From G963665495 sp963665495 (GTDB lineage Bacteria > Desulfobacterota > Desulfovibrionia > Desulfovibrionales > Desulfovibrionaceae), in NCBI GenBank assembly GCA_963665495.1, contig OY762289.1:4836001-4900000 (forward strand): DNA of 64,000 nucleotides, given 5' to 3'. Below the pieces are notes generated by a model that worked only from the letters and a program-made list of their open reading frames with translations, did no database searches and was not told the DNA's origin. This document shows, one piece after another, positions 43,036 through 52,686 of the stretch. A program made the position numbers and the translations under genes. Each line of letters opens with the position of its first letter. Position 1 is the first letter of the stretch.

Positions 43036-46002
43036 GTGAGTTTTCGCCTGAAACTACTCATACCGTACGTGCTCTTTCTTGGAGCCGCGGGCTTGTTCAT
43101 TCACCTGAACTGGCTGCCCGATTACATGGAAGAAGAACGCCGCAACCTTGTCCAGAATGAACAAAACCACCTCGAACTGCTCGGCCAGGTTCTGGTACCG
43201 GATCTGCTTTCCGGGGATCTGGCAAAAATATACCATACCCTGGATGCCCTCCACCTGAACCACCCGAAATGGTTGGGTGTTTCTTTATTCAATGCCTCCG
43301 GCCAACAACTCTACCCGCTGCAACCAATCACGAAAAACCTGCAGGGACATGACCAGCTTCAGGAGGAAATCCTTTTTAAGGGCGAATCGTTGGCCCGGAT
43401 TGTGATCCATATTGACTTAGATGATTTGATTGAAAAAAAAACACAGAAATTCAAACGGCTTGCCCTGATATTATTCGCGGTCCTCTGCGCTGCTGCCTTG
43501 CTGAGTATTTCATACGGAGAAATCTGGATAGCACGGCCCTTGCGCAGCCTGTTGAAGGCTGTAAGGGCCATTGTAGAGGGAGATTTCGACAGTCGCCTGC
43601 CAAATCCCACAAACGATGAAATCGGCGAATTTAATCGTTCTTTCAACAGCATGCGGTTGTTTTTGCAACGCCGCAAAGAGGAGTTGCTGCAACATCAGCA
43701 AAACCTCCAATCGCTGGTTGAAGCCCGGACACAGGAGTTGAGCGCCGCCAAGGAAAGCGCCGTGGCCGCGAATAAAGCCAAAAGCGAATTCCTTGCGAAC
43801 ATGAGCCACGAGCTGCGTACCCCCCTGAACGCCATTATCGGACTCAGCGGCCTGGCACTCCGGCAAAACTGTTCCCCAAAGCTCAAAGCATTTTTGAAAA
43901 CCATAGAATCCTCTTCCCACAACCTTCTTTTGCTTATCAATGACATTCTCGACTTTTCCAAAATCGAAGCCGGACGCCTGGAACTGGACAATTCGAGCCT
44001 GGATATACAGGAAGTGCTCAACAAGATGGCCGGCATTTTTGCCTTCACCGCCGCCCAGAAAGATCTGGAACTCGTGTTCGAACTGCACCCTTCGGATCTG
44101 CCCTTGCTGCAAGGCGACCAGCTCCGGCTGGAACAGGTGCTCACGAACCTTCTCGGCAACGCGCTCAAGTTCACCCATGAAGGAGACGTCGTACTATCTC
44201 TGAAGGCCGGCCAGGCCTCCGAAGAACACTATATCATCACCTTCGCGGTGTCAGACACGGGCATCGGTATTCCTGCGCATAAAATGCAAAAGCTGTTTGA
44301 GGCCTTCACGCAGGCAGACAGCTCAACGACGCGTCAATACGGAGGCTCCGGGCTCGGACTGACTATCTCCGATAAACTTGTCCGGAAAATGGGTGGAAAA
44401 ATCAACGTAAGCAGCTCTTCGAGCAACAGCGGGAACCGTACCACTTTTTCTTTCACACTTTCCTTTTTTGTCGAACCTGAGGCATTGGCGTTACCTCTGC
44501 AATTGCCTCCAGGATTCAAAAAAATGCGTATTCTGGTAATCGAAGACCACGCCGCGGCCGCCCGCGTGCTGGAGCAATTGCTCGATGACCTCGAGTGTAC
44601 GAGCGTCGTCGTACCCAGCCTGCAGCTGGCTCTGGATACCCTGCGAAGCAAAACCGTTTTCGATCTTGTTTTCCTGGACCAGACCCTTCCTGACGCGCAT
44701 GTTCTGGACGCCTTGCAAGCTCTGCGTACGGCGGGGACAACCTGCCCCGTTATTTTGACGGCAACCCCCGTGGAAACCGTAGACACGGATCCGCTGGTTT
44801 CCGCCACCATCATCAAACCCTTGACGCTGAAAAGCGTATACCAGGGCATTCTGGAGGCTTTTGGCAAAGTCGTCGATTATTCTCCGGAATTTTCCCTTCA
44901 CACCCCTGATACGCCGAATATGACCTTTCTTGAGGGATTGCGGGTACTGCTGGTGGAAGACAACCCTGTCAATCGTGAAGTCATCTGCGCCATGTTCGAA
45001 GGCAGCGGCATAGAAGTAGAAACGGCGGTCAACGGTCTGATCGGCGTTGGCAAAGCGCAGACCAACACGTTTGATCTGGTGTTGATGGATGTGCAAATGC
45101 CTGTGATGGACGGACTTGAAGCCGCCAGGACCATACGGGAAGACCGCCGCTTGCTGCGGCTCCCCATCATAGCCCTCACGGCTCATGCCAGGCACGAGGA
45201 TCAGCAAAAATGCATGGAATCCGGGATGAACGATTACCTGACCAAGCCGGTGAAAGAAAACGAACTGTTCGCCATGCTGGCCAAGTGGTCCGTTCCCGAT
45301 GGCGAATATCCGGCGCCCGAATCAGCTCAGACAACGGAGCCTGCACCGGATGGAGGCATGGCTGATGGCCCCGCATTCAATCTGCCGGCATTGTTGGAAA
45401 AAGTGCACGAAAACACAGCCAAATGCAGCCATATCCTGGAACTGTTCTGCGAAACCCACCACAACGAACAGGAAATTCTCGAACAATTGTTCGCTTCCGA
45501 TGACCTGCAATCTAGGGGGGAGCTGCTGGCAAAACTGCATAGCCTCAAAGGATCCGCCGCCAATCTGGAAGCTTTGCCCCTGTGCGCCATTTCCGACCGG
45601 CTGGAAAAAGCGTTGAAACAGCAGCAACCAGATACAAAGGAACTTTTCAACTTCCTTATTTTGGAATTGCGTAAAACTCTGAACGCCGCGGACGACTACG
45701 TGCGGCAGCACCAGACCTCCGGACAACCGGCTTTTGCAGGAGGAGGAAACGGTAACTCTAAACAGACTGAAACATTGCTTACCAGATTGTCCGATTTACT
45801 CGAAGAAGCCGACCCGGAAGCTCTCGCATGTATCAAGCGCCTTGAAAGCACCATTCAAAGCGGCCCGCAGCGTGATTTGCTGGATGAGATCCAGATCGCG
45901 GCAAAACATTTTGATTTTCCCAGTGCAGGCAACCTCTTGCTGCAACTACAACACCTTCGCAATGCGGATTCTGCCGCGGATGGGAACATGGCTCATGACT
46001 GA
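43036..46002 (+). CDS. Membrane hybrid histidine kinase (HAMP-HisKA-HATPase-REC-REC-HPt)
   Basis: 988 residues from a GTG. TM1 about 7-25, a periplasmic domain (26-135), TM2 about 140-160, HAMP (165-215), coiled coil, HisKA with His258 in NMSHELRTPLNAI, and HATPase with NLLGNALKF (N box), DTGIGIP and YGGSGLGLTIS. The first receiver (about 497-610) has Asp548 in VFLDQTLPD. The second (about 635-755) has Asp685 in VLMDVQMPVMDG and a Lys in YLTKPVK. The HPt has His835 in KLHSLKGSAANLEAL. It is a complete phosphorelay in one chain, close in layout to BarA/TorS types. It is translated 7 bases after the binding protein and overlaps the next gene by 8 bases. Confidence 0.93.
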   Translation: MSFRLKLLIPYVLFLGAAGLFIHLNWLPDYMEEERRNLVQNEQNHLELLGQVLVPDLLSGDLAKIYHTLDALHLNHPKWLGVSLFNASGQQLYPLQPITKNLQGHDQLQEEILFKGESLARIVIHIDLDDLIEKKTQKFKRLALILFAVLCAAALLSISYGEIWIARPLRSLLKAVRAIVEGDFDSRLPNPTNDEIGEFNRSFNSMRLFLQRRKEELLQHQQNLQSLVEARTQELSAAKESAVAANKAKSEFLANMSHELRTPLNAIIGLSGLALRQNCSPKLKAFLKTIESSSHNLLLLINDILDFSKIEAGRLELDNSSLDIQEVLNKMAGIFAFTAAQKDLELVFELHPSDLPLLQGDQLRLEQVLTNLLGNALKFTHEGDVVLSLKAGQASEEHYIITFAVSDTGIGIPAHKMQKLFEAFTQADSSTTRQYGGSGLGLTISDKLVRKMGGKINVSSSSSNSGNRTTFSFTLSFFVEPEALALPLQLPPGFKKMRILVIEDHAAAARVLEQLLDDLECTSVVVPSLQLALDTLRSKTVFDLVFLDQTLPDAHVLDALQALRTAGTTCPVILTATPVETVDTDPLVSATIIKPLTLKSVYQGILEAFGKVVDYSPEFSLHTPDTPNMTFLEGLRVLLVEDNPVNREVICAMFEGSGIEVETAVNGLIGVGKAQTNTFDLVLMDVQMPVMDGLEAARTIREDRRLLRLPIIALTAHARHEDQQKCMESGMNDYLTKPVKENELFAMLAKWSVPDGEYPAPESAQTTEPAPDGGMADGPAFNLPALLEKVHENTAKCSHILELFCETHHNEQEILEQLFASDDLQSRGELLAKLHSLKGSAANLEALPLCAISDRLEKALKQQQPDTKELFNFLILELRKTLNAADDYVRQHQTSGQPAFAGGGNGNSKQTETLLTRLSDLLEEADPEALACIKRLESTIQSGPQRDLLDEIQIAAKHFDFPSAGNLLLQLQHLRNADSAADGNMAHD

Positions 46003-47131
46003 CACAGCGGAAAGACCACGCATCCTGATTATCGACGATGATCAGGTCAATACGCAGCTGCTCATGGATATCCTGGGAGACGCCTACCGCTACAGCATTG
46101 CCCTCAGCGGCGACCAGGGGCTGCAGCTTGCGCAGACCGCCGGCCCCGAACTCATACTGCTGGACGTGCTCATGCCCGGACTGGACGGATATGAAGTCTG
46201 TCGCAGGCTGCTGGAGAATGAAAAAACCTGCGACATACCTGTTATATTCATTACCACGCTGGATCAGCTGGAAAACGAACTCAGGGGTTTTTCCCTGGGA
46301 GCCGTGGATTACATTGCCAAACCCTTCCGCGTACCCATTGTCCGCGCCAGGGTCAAAAGTCATATCGAATTGCGCCAGGCCCGGCTCAAACTCCAGCAGC
46401 AGAATGAACTCCTGCAGGAAAACATGCTGTTGCGTGAAGACGTGGAGCGGATCGTACACCATGATCTCAAATCGCCCCTGACCACAATCCTCGGCGTACC
46501 CCAATTGCTGGCTGCCAAGCTCAAGCTGACGCCCCGCCAGGCGGAACTGCTGAAATCCGTTGAGGAGGCCGGTCTGCTGATCATGAGTATGATCACGCTC
46601 AGCCAGGAGGTTTACAAAATCGAGCAGGGAACCTTCCATTTACAGCCGGAAGATGTGGAACTGGTTCGGCTTATCTCCATGGTCCGCAAACAACTGCGCA
46701 TGAAATCATTGCAGAAAAATGTGCAGATTGTTGAGTTTCTTGATGGAAAACCGCTGGAATCCGGGCAGATTGTACTGATTCAGGGGGAAGAGCTGCTTTG
46801 GTATGCGATTTTGGACAATCTGATCTCCAATGCCCTGGAGGCTTCTCCAAAAAACCAGAATGTGGAAATCGCCTATGCCATTGCAGGAGAGGAGTTGCAG
46901 ATCACCATCCACAACAAGGGCGTTGTTCCCAAGGCCATCCGGGAACGTTTTTTTGAAAAGTACGTCACTTTTGGAAAGGAGAAAGGCACCGGACTGGGTA
47001 CCTATGCGGCAAAACTTTTTGTGGAAGCCCAGGGTGGCCGGATCGAAATGCATTCCGGCCAAAACCAGGGGACGACCCTGACCATCCGCGTCCGGCACAG
47101 CCAGGATAGCTACTCCCCCTACGGCAAATAA
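45995..47131 (+). CDS. Response regulator-histidine kinase (REC-HisKA-HATPase)
   Basis: 378 residues from the ATG inside ATGACTGA, which overlaps the preceding stop. An in-frame ATG at 45980 is an alternative. Receiver 8-125 with IDDDQVN, Asp57 in LLDVLMPGLDG and IAKPFRVP. Coiled coil 128-150, then a phosphoacceptor His156 in VHHDLKSPLTTILG, and HATPase with LDNLISNALEAS, a GVVP G1-like turn and GKEKGTGLGTYAAKL. It has no DNA-binding output, so the final output is probably another protein. It likely takes phosphate from the upstream hybrid kinase through the HPt. Confidence 0.9.
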   Translation: MTDTAERPRILIIDDDQVNTQLLMDILGDAYRYSIALSGDQGLQLAQTAGPELILLDVLMPGLDGYEVCRRLLENEKTCDIPVIFITTLDQLENELRGFSLGAVDYIAKPFRVPIVRARVKSHIELRQARLKLQQQNELLQENMLLREDVERIVHHDLKSPLTTILGVPQLLAAKLKLTPRQAELLKSVEEAGLLIMSMITLSQEVYKIEQGTFHLQPEDVELVRLISMVRKQLRMKSLQKNVQIVEFLDGKPLESGQIVLIQGEELLWYAILDNLISNALEASPKNQNVEIAYAIAGEELQITIHNKGVVPKAIRERFFEKYVTFGKEKGTGLGTYAAKLFVEAQGGRIEMHSGQNQGTTLTIRVRHSQDSYSPYGK

Positions 47132-47164
47132 CTGCTTACGACGACTCCAGATACCACAGTGTGC

Positions 47165-47203
47165 GGTCAGGGAGCCTGCGTCTGCGGCGCAGGCTCCCTG
47201 ACC
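47165..47203. terminator. 16-bp perfect hairpin between convergent genes
   Basis: The arms 47165-47180 and 47188-47203 pair perfectly, 7-base loop. It lies 33 bases after the REC-kinase gene and 5 bases before the lon-like stop. It probably terminates from both sides, although T runs are short. Confidence 0.8.
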
Positions 47204-47208
47204 GGAGT

Positions 47209-49695
47209 TTATTTGTCTTCGCCGTTTTTCTTGGCGTCTTTTTTGTCTTCCTCTTTTTCGCCGAATTTACGCAGCCCTTCGGCGTACTCCAGCAATTTGG
47301 CATCCACCAGCTGGTTGATGCTGCCGGCCGGATAGGTTCCGTCCTTTTTGCGCTCTCCGGCTTTTTTGCCGGTAAGGATCTCTATGCCCTGGTTGATGTT
47401 CTTCACGGACCAGATCGAGAACTTGCCTGCCTTGACCGCATCGATGACTTCCTGCTTGAGCATCAGGTCTTTGAGGTTCGGTTCGGGAATCATCACCCCC
47501 TGTTCGCCCGTAAGACCGGCGCGCTTGCAGCAAAGGAAAAATCCTTCGATTTTTTCATTCACCCCGCCGATGGGCTGTACTTCGCCGCGCTGGTTCACCG
47601 AGCCAGTCACGGCAATGGACTGCTTGATGGGCACGCCCGACAGGCTGGAAAGCAGGGCGTACAGTTCGGTGGATGAGGCAGAATCGCCGTCCACGCCGCC
47701 GTAGGACTGCTCGAAAGCAATGGAGGCGGCCAGGGTCAGGGGTTTGTTCTGGGCGAAGTTGTTGCGCAGGTATCCCGACAGGATCAGCATGCCTTTGTTA
47801 TGCGTGGGTCCCGAGAGATCGGCCTCGCGTTCGATGTTGATGATGCCTTCCTTGCCCATGGAGGTGACGCAGGTTATCCGGCTGGGCTTTCCGAACATGT
47901 AGTCGCCCAGGCTGTAGACGGCCAGCCCGTTGACCTGCCCGGCCACGGCGCCGTCCACATCGATGAAGATACTGCCCCGGTCGATCATCTCCTGGATACG
48001 TTCTTCGATCTGATTGGAACGATAAATCCGCGCTTCCAGGGCTTTCTGGACATGGCCGGCGGTGGCCACTGGGGCGTCTTCCAGAGAAGCAAAGTAATCC
48101 GCTTCGCTGATGATGTCTTCGAGATGGGGAAAAGCCGTGGAAAACTTCTCCTGGCGCCCGCTCATATGGACGGCTTCCTCGGCCAGGGCCGCCACGGCAT
48201 CACGGTCGAAAGGCCTGAATTTTTCTTCAACCACGACCCTTTTGACAAAACGGGCGATCTGCTGCACGGCTTCGCCGGTATTGTCCATGGAACTCTCAAA
48301 ATCCGCCCGTACCTTGAAGATTTTGGCCACATCAGGGTCATAATACTGCAGCATCTGATACAAGCGCGGATCCGCCAGAACCACGACTTTGACCTCCATG
48401 GGTATCGGCTCAGGTTTTACACCCGTGGTCGTCACCAAATAAAAGGGATCGAAGGTCTGAATCTCGATTTCCGACGTTTTCAAGCCCCGCTTCAGCGTCT
48501 GCCAGACGCCCGGTTCCATGATGGCATCCAGCAGATTAATGACCAGATAGCCGCCGTTGGCCTTGATGAACGAGCCGGCTTTGATCTTGGTGAAATCCGT
48601 ATGCCAGACCCCTGTCCGGTCCATGACCCGCTCGATGCTGCCGAACAGGTTGCGGTAGGTGGGGTAGGATTCGAAAATAACCGGAGCGCCTTCCATCTCC
48701 GCATTATCAACTAGCAGGTTGACCTGATACGGATGAAACACGATTTCCGGTGGCGGCGCCATGAATACCATGCCTGGAATCTGGCCTTCCTGCGGGGGCT
48801 GGCCCATAATCCGCAACGAATCCAGATTTTCCACCATATGGTCGAGCATGCCGTTGAAGTGGCGTATGATTTTGTCATTGCCCGCGTACTTATCCCGCAA
48901 CGGGCGCAACAGCTCGTCGGCCATGTTCAAATACAAATGGCGGTCCAGTTCCTGGGTTTTCTTTTTGACCTCTTTTTGCAGCTCGCGAATATCCAGAAAA
49001 ATGGCGTCGATTTCCTCTTTCAGCTCTTTCTGGGTTTTCTGGAGCTGTTCGAACTCGTCCCGGGGAAAGCGCCCCTTGCCCACGCGATCTTCCAGATCGA
49101 GCATGTGAACGGGCTCTTCGTCGATAAGGGGCACGACATCCGGACGCTGCGTCTGCCCTACTTTCATGTTCACCAGCACGAAACCGGACTCTTTGACCCG
49201 CTTTTCCAGGGCTATGAAAAATTCCCTGGTGGTACGCTCATGGGCTTCCATGATTTCCTTTTTTCGCTGGATATACTCCTGGCTGTCAAAAATCTCGCCC
49301 ACTTCCCGTTTCACGGACTCCAGAAACTCATTGATATCCTTTTTGAAAACAGATCCGCCGCCTGCTTCGAAACGCAGCAGTACGGGCGCTTCCGAATCTT
49401 TGAAATTATAAACGTAACAGAGGTCCCAGGCCGGAGTCTGAGGTTCCGGCAGTTCTTTGAGCAGCGTTTTCACGGTGCTCAACCGTCCGGTCCGGGGCTG
49501 CCCGGTTACAAAAATGTTGTAGCCTTTTTTCCGCATTCCGATGCCGAAACGCAAGGCCTCCAGAGCACGGTTCTGACCGACAATACGGTCCAGGGGCTCG
49601 ATGTCGTCCGTGGTTTCGAAAGCGAGGGTCTCCGGTGTGATGCGCCAACGTAATTGTTCAATTGGAACTTGCGGATGTGTTACTTCCCTGGCCAT
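47209..49695 (-). CDS. LonB-like ATP-dependent protease
   Basis: 828 residues of the proteobacterial Lon-related (AAA_32/Lon_C) family. The N-terminal ATPase part has NIFVTGQPRTGRLSTVKTL, where the usual Walker A Lys is Arg, as I recall for this family. A long helical insert spans about 170-280. The C-terminal protease domain carries the Ser672-Lys715 dyad in GDSASSTELYALLSSLSGVPIKQ and GGVNEKIEGFF. It degrades misfolded or regulatory proteins. It follows hsp20 by 19 bases, so chaperone and protease are made together. Confidence 0.9.
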   Translation of the reverse strand: MAREVTHPQVPIEQLRWRITPETLAFETTDDIEPLDRIVGQNRALEALRFGIGMRKKGYNIFVTGQPRTGRLSTVKTLLKELPEPQTPAWDLCYVYNFKDSEAPVLLRFEAGGGSVFKKDINEFLESVKREVGEIFDSQEYIQRKKEIMEAHERTTREFFIALEKRVKESGFVLVNMKVGQTQRPDVVPLIDEEPVHMLDLEDRVGKGRFPRDEFEQLQKTQKELKEEIDAIFLDIRELQKEVKKKTQELDRHLYLNMADELLRPLRDKYAGNDKIIRHFNGMLDHMVENLDSLRIMGQPPQEGQIPGMVFMAPPPEIVFHPYQVNLLVDNAEMEGAPVIFESYPTYRNLFGSIERVMDRTGVWHTDFTKIKAGSFIKANGGYLVINLLDAIMEPGVWQTLKRGLKTSEIEIQTFDPFYLVTTTGVKPEPIPMEVKVVVLADPRLYQMLQYYDPDVAKIFKVRADFESSMDNTGEAVQQIARFVKRVVVEEKFRPFDRDAVAALAEEAVHMSGRQEKFSTAFPHLEDIISEADYFASLEDAPVATAGHVQKALEARIYRSNQIEERIQEMIDRGSIFIDVDGAVAGQVNGLAVYSLGDYMFGKPSRITCVTSMGKEGIINIEREADLSGPTHNKGMLILSGYLRNNFAQNKPLTLAASIAFEQSYGGVDGDSASSTELYALLSSLSGVPIKQSIAVTGSVNQRGEVQPIGGVNEKIEGFFLCCKRAGLTGEQGVMIPEPNLKDLMLKQEVIDAVKAGKFSIWSVKNINQGIEILTGKKAGERKKDGTYPAGSINQLVDAKLLEYAEGLRKFGEKEEDKKDAKKNGEDK

Positions 49696-49714
49696 GTGAT
49701 CCTCCGTAATATGG

Positions 49715-50137
49715 CTAGCGTATGCTCAAGCGTACGTGTTTTTTTTCTGTTTCCTGCAGACGCGGCAATGTGATGGTCAACTCACCGTTTTCAAAAGTTG
49801 CCTGTGCGTTGTCGGTATCCACTTTGTAAGGGAGTTGAAACTGATTTGAAAATGAACGTATTTCTTTAGTGGTGGCAGTCTCGCAGACCGCCTTGCCGGA
49901 GATGGACAGGGTTTTTTCTGTTACGGAAATATCCAGGTCTTCCGGTTTTAATCCGCTGATGGTGCCGCTGACCTGCAAGGCTTCTCCGGTGTCCCGGATG
50001 GAAAGTTTCGACGCCGCAGGCAGGGCCGCACCAAGCGGAGGTAACCCGAACTCGGCGCAGATATTATCGAACATGCAATCCATATCCTGCTTCATTTTTT
50101 TGAGTTCCTGGCTTCGCCAAAGCCGTAAGTTGGACAT
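49715..50137 (-). CDS. Small heat shock protein (Hsp20/alpha-crystallin)
   Basis: 140 residues from the ATG at 50137 (AAGGAGG six bases upstream), with an earlier in-frame ATG at 50161 not preferred. The alpha-crystallin domain (45-140) shows SIRDTGEALQVSGTISGLKPEDLDISV, LSISGKA, and FSNQFQLPYKVD-x(6)-TFENGELTITLP. It holds unfolding proteins in oligomeric complexes. First gene of the hsp20-lon unit. I see no CIRCE element upstream. Confidence 0.93.
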   Translation of the reverse strand: MSNLRLWRSQELKKMKQDMDCMFDNICAEFGLPPLGAALPAASKLSIRDTGEALQVSGTISGLKPEDLDISVTEKTLSISGKAVCETATTKEIRSFSNQFQLPYKVDTDNAQATFENGELTITLPRLQETEKKHVRLSIR

Positions 50138-50633
50138 GATTGGCCTCCTTGAGAACCTCATTCCCGCGCGACAGGATGCCGCAGGTTAAAAGAGTTTACC
50201 GGGAAAATTCGATCGCCGGAAAGATCCCGAACGGTCGCTGATAATGATTCTGGTTTTGTACCACAATTGCCAAAAACCATTCAAGAGTAAGCTTATTTGG
50301 AATATAAACACAAAAATAGGGAGGAAAAGACGGGAAGCTTATACAGCAAAAATTTTTTTGTCGCTGTTCAAGTGTACTATGACTTGAAGCGGTAAATACT
50401 TAACGGCCGCTCCAGCGCGGCTATTGTCACTTGACCTCGCCTGCGGCGTAGTCGTTTTTATCACCGGGACTACCGAAATGTTAAATACTTCGTGCCCCTG
50501 TACTCACTGAAATTCCTTACAAAAAACAACGCACAATAAAGACAAAGCCGGGTAACTTTGCAAATTATGCCGTGTTTGGTTCAGCATTATGCAAAGTTAC
50601 CCAGCAGAGCTGTAAAAGAAAAACTTTCTCGAC
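50138..50633. other. Intergenic region with a near-perfect inverted repeat
   Basis: 496 bases without a gene. It carries GGGTAACTTTGCA (50550-50562) and its complement (50590-50602), extending with one bulge to about 19 bp. The stem could end the ankyrin-repeat gene, whose stop is 31 bases away. The T-rich 3' side on the minus strand is weak. Confidence 0.5.
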
Positions 50634-51614
50634 TTACTTCTTGATCTGTTCAGACAATAATTGTTTAACCGTGTCGTCTGTTGCAAAATCAATAGCTGTT
50701 TTTCCATCGTCAAATTTGACGCCAGGATCCGCACCATAGCTCAAAAGTAATTTTATACTATCAACATCGCCATATTTTGAGGCAACCGACAACAGAGTAA
50801 CTCCATCAACAATGGCATTGATATCGAGACCATATGCCAACATAAGCTCTATGGCTTCTTTATTATTAGTTTGAATAGCCAGGGCTAAATTTTCAAAGGT
50901 AGGCTCCAACCCGATTTTTTTCAAATGTTCGATAAGCTTACCATGTAAAGCCAGCTCCCATAAATTTTTATTCACCCCTTCAGGGCATTGCATCTGTTGC
51001 GCTTCAAGATACGTAACATTTTGAAATGAATTTATAACTTCTTCTAATTGGCCAACATTATTTATTTCAGATATTTTTTGTAAATATAAACTTGCATTCT
51101 TAAAATCACCTCTTCCAACGGATTGTAATATATTAACTGTATAACTCTCTTTAGAATTAACTAGTACATCCATAATATCTTTCATACTCAGTCCAATATT
51201 ATTGGACAATGATGCTATTTTACCATCAATTTCATCTACTTTATTTTTTATATTCTGAATATTATCATTATTTTGATTATAATTTACAGTTTGATTTGCC
51301 TTTTCATTAGGATTAGAAAAGTTCAAGGCAATAATATTTATGATAGATGCTATGACAGCAAAACATAAAAGACAATATATTATAGTGAGTTGAACTTTTG
51401 AATGATGACTAATTACCCTATTTCTTGCTTCCTGTAGAATCTCAGTTCTGGCCTTTCGGATATCCTTTTCAGAAACTGCATCAAATTCTTCACTATTCTG
51501 TTGAACAGCACGAGAACTAAATAGCAAAAAATTCAGAGCAAGCTCTCTTTCACCCTCTTGCTCGAGAGTAGATGCAATTTTTTTTATAAAATCAACTTGA
51601 TCAGATGTCTTCAT
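50634..51614 (-). CDS. Membrane-anchored ankyrin-repeat protein in an AT-rich islet
   Basis: About 326 residues from the ATG at 51614 (GGGGGT upstream), with alternatives at 51626 and 51671. Residues 1-70 are charged and helical, then one transmembrane helix (about 75-98), an Asn-rich linker and coiled coil (100-145), a helical region (150-240), and two to three ankyrin repeats at the C-terminus (AIQTNNKEAIELMLAYGLDIN, ASKYGDVDSIKLLLSYGADP, GKTAIDFA). Codons are strikingly AT-rich compared with the flanking genes, which suggests horizontal arrival. No function can be assigned beyond protein binding by the ankyrin part. Confidence 0.7.
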   Translation of the reverse strand: MKTSDQVDFIKKIASTLEQEGERELALNFLLFSSRAVQQNSEEFDAVSEKDIRKARTEILQEARNRVISHHSKVQLTIIYCLLCFAVIASIINIIALNFSNPNEKANQTVNYNQNNDNIQNIKNKVDEIDGKIASLSNNIGLSMKDIMDVLVNSKESYTVNILQSVGRGDFKNASLYLQKISEINNVGQLEEVINSFQNVTYLEAQQMQCPEGVNKNLWELALHGKLIEHLKKIGLEPTFENLALAIQTNNKEAIELMLAYGLDINAIVDGVTLLSVASKYGDVDSIKLLLSYGADPGVKFDDGKTAIDFATDDTVKQLLSEQIKK

Positions 51615-52430
51615 TATGACCCCCATTTTATAATCATTATTTAAGATATCATTAATCAGTGCAAAAAACATTCAAACTATGCCGTATTTTCCTCTGCAAC
51701 AGTTAGTTATTGAAATCCTTCGGATCTGTGCTTGGACTTTTTGTACCGCTGCGAGCCCACACCAGACTGGGGGAGTAGCAACTGGTTGGAATTTTTGCCA
51801 GGGATCAACTTGCGTATGTCCTGGTTACAACGAACACTTGCGCTGGACATTTTTTCTTCCACAACAGCTGTTACAGCCTTGAGCCGCAACGCATCCTGCG
51901 ACGGCCGTCATACCTTTCCGCCAGCTTCATTTGCCTTCGGTTTAGTAACAAAATACGATGAAAAGTATAAGTATTTTTGGTGCTGATTACTACACGTACT
52001 TCCCACTTTCAGATTACATGATATTACGCAAGCCCGCAATTTGTGTATTTTTCTACCAAATTTGTAAATCTGTATTCTCACCAGAAAGGCATTGGAGATC
52101 TTCAGTGCTATCTTCTTCAGTAAAACAAAATTTCCTCTAACCCCGCATTACCAAGAAAAAATTTGCTCATGTTAAAAAACAAAATTGTTAATAGCCCATG
52201 AATTTGATTCAAAAATTTTCGGATAAAAAAACAAATTTGTTATCAAGAGAAAAAAATTAATCCGGCGGTAAAATACAACACGCTCTTTTTTCAAGCTTTT
52301 TTTAAAAACTCTGCACCTTGGCCTGCTTTTTGATAAGTATCCAACCCAAAGGATTCGGAAATGCTTCTCCGGCTCTTTTGTTCTCTCTAGCACGTGAAGC
52401 TTAAGAGAATTGGCTATGGATCAGTTTGAT
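51615..52430. other. AT-rich non-coding stretch
   Basis: About 800 bases with only short, unconvincing open frames on both strands and no ribosome sites that fit. There is no tRNA, transposase motif or terminal repeat that I can recognise. It could be the decayed remainder of a mobile segment that brought the ankyrin gene. Confidence 0.5.
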
Positions 52431-52435
52431 AGCAG

Positions 52436-52485
52436 TGGCGTCCCTGACTCCGATTCCCCGATCACTTTCGGGGTCATGGACGCCA
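52436..52485 (+). promoter_or_regulatory. Structured leader candidate upstream of the urease-like operon
   Basis: TGGCGTCC (52436-52443) pairs with GGACGCCA (52478-52485). A second helix TGAC/GTCA (52445-52448 with 52473-52476) stacks inside, or alternatively CCCCGA/TCGGGG forms the inner hairpin. A further GGCC-GGCAA-GGCC hairpin follows at about 52498. The element is about 200 bases before ureD in GC-rich, apparently non-coding DNA. It matches no riboswitch I can name. Confidence 0.4.
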
Positions 52486-52686
52486 TTGCAGATCACAGGC
52501 CGGCAAGGCCAGCGCTGTCGCCATCTCGGGCTGCCTGGCTCCGGAAAGGTTCCGACCCGAATTCAATGACTCTAAAAATTTTCCCATGCCGCGTATGAAT
52601 ACAACAAAAACACAGCGTATCCGGCTCAAAAAGCCTGCGCTTTTGCCCATATCCTCAATTACTCCGATCCGAAGGTACTTACAGCC

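Noticed and set aside
51679..52140. Transposase or integrase remnant in the AT-rich islet
   Set aside because: No catalytic motif, terminal repeat or target duplication could be found in any frame.
52486..52570. Guanidine-I (ykkC) riboswitch upstream of the urease-like operon
   Set aside because: Short TCCGGAAAGGTTCCGA-like similarity only. The diagnostic conserved elements of the class are not in place.
52410..52598. Small plus-strand frame before ureD
   Set aside because: It covers the nested hairpin and has no recognisable protein features.
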